Of a stretch of 64,000 nt of DNA, positions 1-7,875 are shown in pieces. The stretch is taken from positions 124,001 to 188,000 of the forward strand of contig CAWJAY010000037.1 in assembly GCA_963840925.1 (NCBI GenBank), read 5' to 3'. Numbering within the stretch: position 1 is the first letter of the stretch; every line of letters starts with the position of its first letter. The position numbers were made by a program, and so were the translations under genes. Below the pieces are notes generated by a model. That model was not told the origin of the DNA. It saw only the letters and a program-made list of their open reading frames with translations, and searched no databases. The stretch is from DATAOG01 sp963840925 (GTDB lineage Bacteria; Pseudomonadota; Alphaproteobacteria; Geminicoccales; Geminicoccaceae).

Positions 1-94
1 ATCGTGAAGTTGTTGGTCGCCGGGTGGCAGGTTGCGCAGGTGCGGCCATTGCCATCGAACGTCTCTTTCGTGAACAACTGGTGGCCTCGCTCGA

Positions 95-202
95 TCAGCT
101 GTTGCTTCGTCTCGGCCCCCCGACCACGCCTGGCACAAAGGCGGCAAGCACCCCCGACACTACGATCGCACGGACATATCTCACCTTGCGGGCGAACTTC
201 AT
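95..202 (-). CDS. possible short exported peptide, 35 aa
   Basis: A minus-strand ATG is preceded by a good ribosome binding site (GGGAGG). It opens a 35-residue frame with a basic start (MKFARKVRYVR) and a hydrophobic stretch (AIVVSGVLAAFVPGVVG), which looks like a signal peptide that then stops. It may be the 5' remnant of a longer secreted-protein gene. The same ribosome binding site and start region recurs near 452. Function unknown. Confidence 0.25.
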   Translation of the reverse strand: MKFARKVRYVRAIVVSGVLAAFVPGVVGGPRRSNS

Positions 203-560
203 CGTTGCCTCCCTGAATACCGAGGGGCGCAGAACAACTCCCGAAGGAGCGAACCTCCCCATCGGCTAGCGATGGCACCCGCGCGAGCGCGCGACGCCGG
301 TTAGATCGACAGTTTGGGTGGCGGCCTAGAGCCTGGCCGTCCTGGAGCTCCTAACGCGTTGCGCGTCTCGAGCACCGTTTTCCAGGACTGGGGGGACACC
401 AGAATCCAGCCGATAGTAACCCTGCCGTACTTCGATCGTGGGCGAGCTTCATCGTTACCTCCCGTGAACGCCAGGATGCCTTCCGGAGAAGACACCTGCC
501 TATCAGCCACCGATGGCGCTCTGATCGAACGGCGGCACGAAGAGATCGAGGGCTCAATTC
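193..560 (-). repeat. two diverged copies of a leader region, about 250 bases apart
   Basis: Read on the minus strand, the stretches around 193-283 and 443-525 share GCCATCG at the far end and the block GGGAGG-Y-AACGATGAAG-Y-TCGCCC at the start codon, with weaker similarity between. Both place an ATG (202 and 452) after the same ribosome binding site. The second copy opens a frame of about 33 codons that stops. They look like an old tandem duplication that has diverged. The rest of 302-841 holds no gene I can support. Confidence 0.4.
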
Positions 561-841
561 CGGCGCTGGAGCTGTTGGTCGATTCGAGGTTTCTCGAGGT
601 CTCCCCCCGTTGAGCCCTCCTCCCTGCGAGCGCGCAGCAATCGGAATTGAGGCCGTGATGTCAAGATGAAAATTATTCCTTTGCCAAGCCCAAAAATGCC
701 CCTTTTTGGTAAAATCGCACCCCGGCCATAATCGTGCCCTAAATTATCCTAGCGGACTCACCTATAGGGTTTCACGAATAGTGAGATTATTCTCTGTATG
801 CGCGGGGGATTTGCGAAGAATTTGAGAAAAAAATACGTATC

Positions 842-970
842 ATGATGCATGATCTCGGCGCTCAGGCCGGGGCACGGCAGCTCGAGGAGGTGTTGAGATC
901 GGCGGGCCTCGGTTCCGTGCACCGGGCAGCCCAAACACCATTCAATCTGATTATCGAAGCGCGTCGTTGA
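842..970 (+). pseudogene. C-terminal fragment of a class I SAM methyltransferase-like protein
   Basis: The 42-codon frame contains GARQLEEVLRSAGL and ends in HRAAQTPFNLIIEARR. This resembles the final helix-strand unit of bacterial class I methyltransferases, whose last strand often reads A-x-T-P-F-N-x-x-x-E-A. The N-terminal Rossmann core with the SAM-binding glycine motif is absent: the 60 bases upstream are AT-rich and not coding in this frame. It is therefore a remnant. The family call is by eye from a short segment. Confidence 0.45.
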
Positions 971-1260
971 TCTCATTCCCATTGTGGGCCGGGCAGCCAT
1001 CGCGCGTCCCCTCGTCGGCCGAGGCGGGCTTCCGGTTCTGACGATCACCAACCTGCGGAGTAGGAGGGCGTAACCCATACCAACTTGTGTCGGCTACTGC
1101 CGCTCGCCTGCCCGGGTGGGACGGGCAACCCAGCTCAGCGGCTTTTCTATAAATTTTTCGTTGCATTTTACGTACTCGAGTGATCCTCTCCGATCAGAGC
1201 CGATCAACGGCCTCAAATCGGGACAAGTGGGCCGCTTGCTTCCACTTCGGGGAGGTTCCG

Positions 1261-1598
1261 ATGGAAACGAACGTAATGGTTACGGGTGCCATGAGCCGTG
1301 ACAATTCTCGCGCCCAGCGATTTGCCGGAACTTGGTGGGGGCCGTCGTTGGCGACGCTCGTCGGGATCGTGAGCACCGTCGAGCTCGCCGCGATGCCGCT
1401 CCCTGCGACGGAAGCGCTGCTACCCGGACCGACCCTGATCCAAGCAATTCTTCATCGACAACTTCGAGCTGACGCGGGACCGGCTGTCCACCGAAGGCGT
1501 GGGCGAGGGGCGCCCATTGCATCCAACGCTACGCATCCAACGCTACGCCGCAAGGACGGCGCGCCAATCGTCGCGTGGAGGTCCTGATCCTGAACTGA
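1261..1598 (+). pseudogene. OmpA-like (peptidoglycan-binding domain) protein, frameshifted remnant
   Basis: The gene starts at ATG 1261 after GGGGAGG and opens with a signal-anchor-like segment (SLATLVGIVSTVELAAMPL). Near 1450 the useful reading moves to another frame giving DNFELTRDRLSTEGVGEGRP, then PIASNAT, and finally ANRRVEVLILN followed by a stop at 1596-1598. The series RLS..G.GE.RP-I..N followed by NRRVE is the signature end of the OmpA/MotB C-terminal domain. At least two frame changes are needed and the middle of the domain is missing, so no functional product is expected. Confidence 0.55.
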
Positions 1599-1759
1599 GC
1601 GGGCGTCGCTCCACCGGGCGTGGCCTGTATTTCTGCGAATAGCGAATGTCAGCAGTACTCTGGAGAACGGGCCATCTCGGGCGGCGTGGTCGGCCCGCAC
1701 CAAAAATCAGCGTATCGACGGCGATGCGCAGGGTTCAGCATAATTTGGAGGCCGCCTAG

Positions 1760-2047
1760 ATGATCTCCGAACCCGCCGAAGAGGCCGAACCGTTGCACCG
1801 TGCTACCGACTTTGAGCGGTGTGCCGATTTTTATGGTGTCCCCGCAGCAGCCCTCGATCAAATCTTCACCTGGCTGGGCAGCGCCTACCGCCTGAGGGGG
1901 TGCGCGGCTCGGCGCTGCAAATTCCCGTTCACGGCCGAGCGCGTCAGCGACGGCAAGCTGGTCAAGTTCCCATGTAACGTCGTGCGCGCGGCGTTTCTGG
2001 CGTCTAGCGAGAGACCTGTAGCAACCGAGTTGCTCGGCCGACACTAA
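1760..2047 (+). CDS. hypothetical protein, 95 aa
   Basis: An ATG frame of 95 residues follows a good ribosome binding site (TTTGGAGG, about 9 bases upstream). The composition is protein-like and mildly acidic at the N-terminus (MISEPAEEAEPLHRATDFE), with a central segment rich in cysteine and arginine. I do not recognise the family and see no signal peptide or membrane segment. It is probably a small accessory gene of the island. An overlapping minus-strand frame (1649-2044) is judged a shadow. Confidence 0.4.
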   Translation: MISEPAEEAEPLHRATDFERCADFYGVPAAALDQIFTWLGSAYRLRGCAARRCKFPFTAERVSDGKLVKFPCNVVRAAFLASSERPVATELLGRH

Positions 2048-2084
2048 CCTTGATTAGTCCGAGAGCGCTGCATCGAATTGGCCT

Positions 2085-2320
2085 CGCAATCGGCTTTTGC
2101 TCGCCTTGCCATCCCGCCATTTCAGGCGGCTCATGCCGGAGCTTGAACACATTTGGTGCCAACAGGGGCAAGTCTTAATGCACGCGGATAGTCCGCTCGA
2201 TAAAGTGTTCTTCCCTGATGGCGTCGTCTCGGTGCTGGCGGTCTATTGCCGAGGGTCGCAGAATTGAGATGGCCAACGCAGTATTAGCCACGCGCGAGCC
2301 GCTACGATCGACTGGGCAAT
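2085..2320 (+). pseudogene. Crp/Fnr-family regulator, cyclic-nucleotide-binding domain remnant
   Basis: From 2085 the frame reads NRLLLALPSRHFRRLMPELE, then QQGQVLMHADSPLDKVFFPD and GVVSVLAVY. A one-base shift near 2250 then gives AEGRRIEMANA. This is the N-terminal cNMP-binding beta-barrel of Crp/Fnr proteins of the type reading ALP..F..L.P.LE....G.VLY.....I..VYFP..GVVS. After about 85 residues the similarity ends, so the C-terminal helix-turn-helix is lost. There is no intact start codon. Confidence 0.6.
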
Positions 2321-2739
2321 CGCAGAGCGCAACAACGACTTACCAGGTGAGCCCGGCCGGACCGGGCGCGCCTGATGGCCATCATCGCCGTGATGGCGCC
2401 CAAGCCGAAACCGGACCAGCCGGGCCGCTCGAAGCCGGTCACAAGTACCCGTCCGTGGTTGCCGTGGCCGAGGTTCTCTCCGTCCCCCGACCACAACCTA
2501 CCCTGGGAGTACGCCTGGTTACCTCAAAATGTAGCGGTGCACCCGCGCCACGAATCCTCCATCGTTGAAATTGAGCCTTTCACCGTCGCGGTGCAGGCTG
2601 ACTTCGACGTGCACGGCACCGATCGAGATCGCCGATCGCGATGACAATCGCTTCAGGACTTGCTCGATTGTGACGTCTCGACCAGCCTGACTTGCGACTG
2701 GTCGGATCCGTCGCGCGGCTACGCCGTGGAGGGCATCCG
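2321..2739 (+). other. no recognisable gene
   Basis: Open frames exist on both strands but none has a recognisable family, a good ribosome binding site and a start together. One plus frame (from 2375) is rich in proline and arginine and looks like a GC-driven shadow. I see no clear repeat, hairpin terminator or promoter. Confidence 0.4.
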
Positions 2740-2943
2740 ATGAAGGACGACCCACTGGACATCGATGCGTTGCATGCGATCGTCGTAGATCTGCAGACGT
2801 GCGCTTCGATGATCAAGGAGGCTTGGCTCGAGGATCGCGAGGATGAGATAGGCTATCTCGCGGACAGGCTGCAGGAACACGTCGCCGAGCTGCGCCGGGT
2901 AAGCAGATACCCCGCGCCACGTCCGGAGACGCCAGCCACCTGA
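2740..2943 (+). CDS. small acidic hypothetical protein, 67 aa
   Basis: The start ATG lies about 8 bases after GGAGG. The product begins MKDDPLDIDALHAIVVDLQ and is predicted to be almost wholly helical, with an acidic centre (EDREDEIGYLADRLQEHVAELRR) typical of a short coiled coil or helical bundle. Small phage or island-encoded helical proteins of this size are common but I recognise no family. It is intact and well formed, in contrast to its neighbours. A longer frame from 2692 has no ribosome binding site. Confidence 0.6.
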   Translation: MKDDPLDIDALHAIVVDLQTCASMIKEAWLEDREDEIGYLADRLQEHVAELRRVSRYPAPRPETPAT

Positions 2944-3822
2944 CGGGCGCGGTTCAACCGAAACGGGGCGCTAGAAATCATAGCGGCAGTCTTACAAAAA
3001 CTCGCCCAGGCGCGCCAGGTCAGCTCCTGGGCTACAAGCGAGCCTACGAGCCGATGCTTCGAACATTCCGCTCTGAGATCCGAAACCGGCCGTGCGCCGG
3101 CGGAGGGGGCCGGTCACGATTCCATCTACCTCCGCCTCATCGTCCGGCTCGGGCTCGCCGCCGTCTTCGAGGTCCTCGGCGCCGGCGTCTGATGTCATCA
3201 GCCGTGGAAGCTTGACGATGGCGAGCCCGAGAAAGCAGTCCCGATCGGAGACTCCTATCTGGACATGCACGGGCAGATGGTACGGCAGCGGATAGCGATG
3301 GCAGGCGTCCGGTTGGCTGGGCTTCTCAATCGGGCGCTCGGTGCCCTTATTGAACCGAGAGCAGCCATCGAAGCAATCGAGCCATAGTCGGGCTCCGCGG
3401 CAGGTTCTTGATCATTGTGACGGCGGTGCGCTTGCCACCCGAATTGCCACCCAACGGAGTGGCACTGGGCGATACGAGGCGGAATAGCTCCTCTGGAAGC
3501 GGGATCCGAAAGCGGCGGGAATCCTGACGGAACGAGACCGGCCGGCACGCCGAGATTAGTGGCCGCGGTTTTCGAGACCGCCCTGCAGCGCAGTGGCTAC
3601 CGCGGTCAATTGATCGTCGCCGGCACCGCCATCGAGCCTGTTCGTGGCCGCGGCGCGGTCGCCTCCCAGCGCGGCCTGGTGGCCGCGCGGAGCCGCAACG
3701 CGCGCGTCCTGGGGCATCCTAGGGCGTCGTGATCAGCGCCGAAGCATTTGTGGTGATGGTCGCCGTCGTGGTCGTAGCGGCAGCGATCAGGAGCCTGTGG
3801 CCACCAAGGCCGTGGTGATTAC
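2944..3822. other. no recognisable gene; two weak ORFs
   Basis: A minus-strand frame 2992-3270 (92 codons) has an acidic stretch (AGAEDLEDGGEPEPDDEAEVDG) and could be the end of a real protein, but has no good start signal. A 29-codon plus frame from GTG 3729 to 3818 is strongly hydrophobic (AFVVMVAVVVVAAAI) and could be a single-span membrane peptide. Neither can be assigned. The remaining sequence gives only short frames. Confidence 0.35.
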
Positions 3823-4310
3823 CCGCTGCTGATGATATCGAGTCCTGACAGCAGCGCCTCGCGGTCGCATCATCCTCGGGCATCGAGCGTAGCTTCAGCT
3901 TGGTTGCCATCCACCACATGGGCAGGAAGCCGAACACCGCGACATCGGCGACCGCCTTGCGCTGCTCGAGGCGCAGCCTCGAGTCCATCTACGCCAACTT
4001 GTCGCGCGCGAGCTCCTGCATCCGCTGTGGCGGCTCGCTGCCGACGGGATCGCCCAGCGGGCAGATCTGCCGCCATGGCTTGCCGTAGACCAGCGCGTGC
4101 GCCCAGGCGTAGCGCATCGCGGCGTCATACTGCTCGCGGGTCAGGAGACCGTTGGCGAGCAGGAGCCGCTGGCGGTGGCGGCGAGCTGGGGATCGGCGCC
4201 GTTGACCAGGTATTGACGTTTGGCCTGGAACTCCTGCTTGCGCTTGGGTCCTGCCTTCCGCCGTCGCTCCAGCTCGCCCCCCAGCCGTTATGTTTGACAA
4301 TAGATGGCGA
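3823..4310 (-). pseudogene. unrecognised accessory/phage gene, broken by frameshifts and a stop
   Basis: Consecutive minus-strand segments read RRRKAGPKRKQEFQAKRQYL, then LLANGLLTREQYDAAMRYAW and GKPWRQICPLGDPVGSEPP, ending RMQELARDKLA at a stop. The same frame resumes at once with MDSRLRLEQRKAVADVAVFG and PMWWMATKLKLRSMPEDD. A last shift gives DREALLSGLDIISSG and a stop at 3823. The pieces join into one helical protein of about 160 residues with three disruptions. I do not recognise the family. Confidence 0.5.
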
Positions 4311-4355
4311 TGCGTCATGGAGCAAGGGCATAACGCCGATTTTTATCCTGGGAAC

Positions 4356-4523
4356 GGACATGGCGCGGACATGGCGCCAATCAAGCCGATGCACTTTAAG
4401 ATAACTGTTTGATACGGGTAGACTATGTGGCCGCGATAATGGCTTAGCGCCGCATCTGGAGGACATTGATTGACATAAACTGACATTCGAGGTACATGGC
4501 GCACGGACACGGGACGGACACGG
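4356..4523. repeat. cluster of short direct repeats upstream of the integrase
   Basis: GGACATGGCGC occurs twice in perfect tandem at 4356-4377. ACAT occurs at 4463, 4473 and 4483, exactly one helical turn apart and each preceded by G, and again at 4494. ACGGACACGG occurs at 4503-4512 and 4514-4523. The cluster ends 30 bases before the integrase start. Such phased repeats next to int genes are often arm-type integrase sites or regulator sites. That role is inferred. Confidence 0.55.
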
Positions 4524-4552
4524 ATCACACTTAGTTTAACGGAGAATGTCGC

Positions 4553-5902
4553 GTGAAGCTCAGCGACAAAGTCATCGATGCCCTTCCGATCCCGACCAAG
4601 GGCCACGATCGATATCCGAGTGACAAGGTCACAGGGCTCAATGCCCAGATCACTTCGACCGGCGAGCGCGGCTTTGTGATGCGCGCTACGCTGCACGGCC
4701 GCGATTGGTTCTACACGATTGGACCCCGTCCCTCGTGGACCACCAAGGCCGCAGAATACCGCGCCATGGCGCTCCGCCGACTGATCGACCAGGGCCTCGA
4801 TCCGAAAAAGCTGGAGGCGCAGGAGCGCCACGACGCGATCACCGTCAGCGAATTCTGGCGGCGCGTCTATGAGCCGTTGCGGGTGCCGGCCCTGAGCGCC
4901 TCGTGGCAGCGCAACGTTCGCTCGATGATGCACAACGACATCTTGCCGAAACTCGGGCGCCTGCCGGTCAAGGACATCGATCAGGCCGACGTGACGGCGG
5001 TACACCGCGAGGTCAGCCGGCGCGCAGCTACCCGGGCGAACCGGTTAAGACGGTGCTCTCGGGCATGTTCGCCTACGCCGAAAAGGCGCACATCCTCACG
5101 GATGGCGAGCGGATACCAGCCCTGCGCCCACGCGGATCTAACCCGGCTCGTGGGTGTCACTCTTAACCGCGAGGATCGCCGACAGCGCTTCCTGACACCA
5201 CAGGAGATCGCCCGCCTGGCCGCGGTGCTGGACGCCCGCAAGGATATCCGGCGCGAACGCTCGAGCGTGGCGCTCGTAAAGCTCTGCTGCTGACCGGTGT
5301 CGGTTCGCCGAGGGCGCCCGGGCGGAGTGGTCGCAATTCGATCTGAGCGAGGCACCTGGTGCAAGCCGGCCGGCTTTACCAAGCAGCGACGAAGCAGTGA
5401 CGCCATTGTCGGCGCCGGCACTCGCCCTGCTGCAGCAGCTGCGTGAGCAGAATGGAGCCGGGCGGTATCTATTTCCCGGACCGAACGGCCGACCGCTGTC
5501 CCGAATCCACCACTTCTGGGCGTCGACGACACGACAGGCGGGCCTGGAGGGCGTCCGGCTCCATGATCTGACGGCACGTTCGCATCGGTGTTGGCCGCGG
5601 GCGGCGCAAGCCTGCTGCTGATCGGTGAGCTGCTCGGACATTCGCGACCAACGACCACGGCCCGATATGCACACTTGCTGGACGACGTGCGGCGTGAGGC
5701 GGTCGAGCGCGCAGGCGCAATGATCGCCGGCCAGCCGGGCGCTGAGATTGTGCCGTTGCGCGCAGCGCTAAAATCACCGAGCGCGGCTAGGCCGCGGGCC
5801 GAACGCCGGAAGTCCGACCGGCTGCCGCGCTCACTCCTCTCGGACGCACCTACGGACGGGGTGCCATGTCAGACGGCCCGGCCGACCGAAAGACGCCGTT
5901 AA
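4553..5902 (+). pseudogene. int: phage tyrosine integrase, frameshifted
   Basis: The gene starts with MKLSDKVIDALPIPTKGHDR, the DUF4102/P4-type integrase N-terminus. A SAM-like core-binding segment (VSEFWRRVYEPLRVPALSAS) and the catalytic domain follow. In the catalytic part the reading must change frame near 5030, 5290, 5370 and 5570. The pieces then give LTPQEIARLAAVLDARKD, LLLTG.RFAEGARAEWSQFD (arginine box I), VTPLSAPALALLQQLREQNG, HDL, and LLGHSRPTTTARYAHLLDD with the second-box histidine and the nucleophilic tyrosine. It should catalyse prophage integration and excision, but as read it is broken. No flanking tRNA gene was found. Confidence 0.85.
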
Positions 5903-6066
5903 TCGCAAAACCGCAACAAGACCACGACAATTGCCCGCCATCGCCCGAATTTAAAAGCGCCTTACGAGCTGGGCTAAGCTCTGGCCGGCAATTTTCCGCG
6001 CGAGCGGCGCGCGCAACCGGTGACAACATTAAAATTATCGCGCGCGCTCGACTGCACAAGAAATAA
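5866..6066 (+). CDS. possible small basic protein, 66 aa
   Basis: The frame starts MSDGPADRKTPLIAKPQQDH, overlaps the end of the integrase by 37 bases, and ends in a basic tail (GDNIKIIARARLHKK). Codon use is less GC-biased than in the neighbours, as often seen in phage genes. No family is recognised and the ribosome binding site is weak, so it may be chance. Confidence 0.3.
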   Translation: MSDGPADRKTPLIAKPQQDHDNCPPSPEFKSALRAGLSSGRQFSARAARATGDNIKIIARARLHKK

Positions 6067-6424
6067 CGCCGCGAAGAAGGTCGATAGTGAGCAGGAAAAG
6101 CTGGAAGAGGTCGACCATTTGTAGCGTCAGATGACCTGAGTCTGCAAGGCTGTCGACCCGCGATAGCTCTCGATTACGGTGCGGCCCTACGTCCGCGTTC
6201 GCAGAGAAGAGGCAACCGCGCCAGAATAATGCGCGATTTCATGGCGAGCTAGATCATCCGCGAAGTGATTCCAAGAGCTGAAGCCGAAACGTCGTTCCAT
6301 CGGCACGGCGCAGCCCACGGGGCCCGACTGGCCGAAGCGGACGCCGGTCGAGTTTGGCGGACCATCTTAATCGCCATCCCTGGAAGAACGGCGGACTTCA
6401 ACGTTTCCCTGAACTGGCAGGAGG
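6067..6424. other. no recognisable gene
   Basis: Only short frames with no recognisable product occur here. Base composition falls toward the AT-rich control region that begins at about 6425. Confidence 0.4.
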
Positions 6425-6600
6425 CGCTGTGAATATTTGAGCAACGAGGCACATAATCGGCAAAAACGTGAATATTCTCGCAATAGGTGCTTTGAATAAT
6501 TATAAGCAGCGGGCAATCTAAGCCTGGATATTCCACAACGATTATCAGCCAAAAAGTGAATTTCTGGAATAGACAAGCTGTCGTCGGCATGTCAGCATCG
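6425..6600. promoter_or_regulatory. AT-rich control region with repeated GTGAATATT motif
   Basis: GTGAATATT-N3-GCAA occurs at 6429-6444 and again at 6468-6483, 39 bases apart. A related string, CAAAAA(C)GTGAAT(A)TTCT, spans 6461-6478 and 6550-6566. The region is much more AT-rich than the rest of the window and lies immediately upstream of the excisionase-like gene. This fits a phage early promoter/operator region between integrase and replication genes. No promoter can be assigned exactly. Confidence 0.5.
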
Positions 6601-6628
6601 TCCTTGAAAGTACCAAGGACGTACGAAC

Positions 6629-6850
6629 ATGTCAGACGAGCTCCATCCATTGCACAACCTGGGCCTCGTGCCAAAAAGGCAATACGCGCGGCTGGTCAAG
6701 CGCCATCCGCGAACTCTGGATCGGTGGGAAGCCGCGGGAAAGCTGGTCATGCGGCGGCAAGGTTCTGAGGACCTGGTTGACGTGCCTGCGACGGCCGATC
6801 GACTGCGCGGGCTGGATCGGCCCCGCCGTGGCAAGCCGAGGGCGGCGTGA
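6629..6850 (+). CDS. excisionase-like small HTH protein, 73 aa
   Basis: The ATG follows AAGGA at a proper distance. The product contains VPKRQYARLVKRHPRTLDRW and EAAGKLVMRRQ, matching the MerR/excisionase-type winged-helix pattern in which a short HTH is followed by RTLxRWxxxGkLp. A basic C-terminal tail follows (RGLDRPRRGKPRAA). It would bind DNA near att or act as an early regulator. Its position between the integrase and the polymerase, directly downstream of an AT-rich repeat region, supports that role. It is intact. A plain phage regulator is the main alternative. Confidence 0.6.
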   Translation: MSDELHPLHNLGLVPKRQYARLVKRHPRTLDRWEAAGKLVMRRQGSEDLVDVPATADRLRGLDRPRRGKPRAA

Positions 6851-7117
6851 CGGGCGCCTCGGCATCAAGCCCTGGCGGCACATCACGGGGATTGACGCAT
6901 TCGCCCCCGACCCCCGAAATACACCCGAGACCAGCTCGAGGTCATGTAACGGATCGCGGCGGCGATCGGGTCATACCCGCGATCGGCGGCAAAGGCACAA
7001 GTCGAGCGCACGGGGGCGACCGTGTCGGCCCGGACAGTCGATCAGCTGCTGCATCGCGCCTGGCTGGTGCCGCCCGAGTACCCGTTGTTTGCCACCGATC
7101 GCCACGCGGGCGGCTGA
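6847..7117 (+). pseudogene. small phage gene of unknown function, broken by a stop
   Basis: A frame reads KYTRDQLEVM, then an in-frame TAA, then RIAAAIGSYPRSAAKAQVER and TVSARTVDQLLHRAWLVPPE, ending at TGA 7115-7117. The second half is convincing coding sequence and looks helical. The frame before KYTR is uncertain and may need another shift. It lies immediately after the excisionase-like gene. Family not recognised. Confidence 0.4.
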
Positions 7118-7171
7118 CGTGCGCGGCACGCGCTCGCCATGAACAAACCGATCACAGGGAGACCAAAAGAC

Positions 7172-7872
7172 ATGGCCCGAGCCACTCGTATATCCGAAGA
7201 TGCGCCCACAGCACCCCCGCCTGAGCCGGAAATAGGTCAAAGGCAACGGTATGCGAGAGGAGGAAAGCCTAAACGATTACATTGTCGCTGATGACGGTGC
7301 CGCCCCCGGCTCGGATGATTTCGACAATCTCGAGAAGTTCGCCCTACCTCAGGACTTCAATCCGGATGTCGAAGAGGAGGATCCCCGGTCCCCTGCTGCA
7401 ACCCACCTAAGGCGGACTTCTTCTGCGTCAATCCTGACCCGAAGATGACCGCGATCGTCGGTATCGTCGAGCTGCGCGACGAGCGGGACGAGCCGTATCT
7501 CGTGACGCCGAACATGTTTGCAGTGTTCGGGAGTATGGTTTCACGTCGGCGACTTTCGTCTGCAAAACCATGCAGGGCAAGACCTTCCTCTGGGCGCTCA
7601 AATTGCCGCGGACGATCGTCGCAGCAGCGGGCGTTGGACCGAGACCCGGCTCAAGGCTGCTGTCGAAGCGAAAGACCCGCTGGACCCGGATCGACTCGGA
7701 CATGGACCTGAAGTGCTATCGAATATTCCACCCGCGGGACAAGTTCGACCTACCGGATTGGTCGAAGACGCCCCCGCTGCTGGACCTGATGCGCCGAGCT
7801 TTCGGCGACGGTTACCTGATCAAAGACGGCAACCACCCGCTGGTACGTCGGATTCGCGGCGTCGGCCAAGTA
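7172..7872 (+). pseudogene. phage protein upstream of the DNA polymerase, frameshifted
   Basis: ATG 7172 follows AGGGAGACC. Readable segments are MARATRISEDAPTAPPPEPE, then DNLEKFALPQDFNPDVEEE, ADFFCVNPDPKMTAIVGIVE, PYLVTPNMFAVL, GKTFLWALKLP and MDLKCYRIFHPRDKFDLPDW, then LMRRAFGDGYLIKDGNHPLV. These lie in three frames, so several indels separate them. The series may be one or two genes that precede the polymerase. A TAG at 7870-7872 in another frame, just before the polymerase ATG, is the likely original stop. Function unknown. Confidence 0.45.
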
Positions 7873-7875
7873 GCG

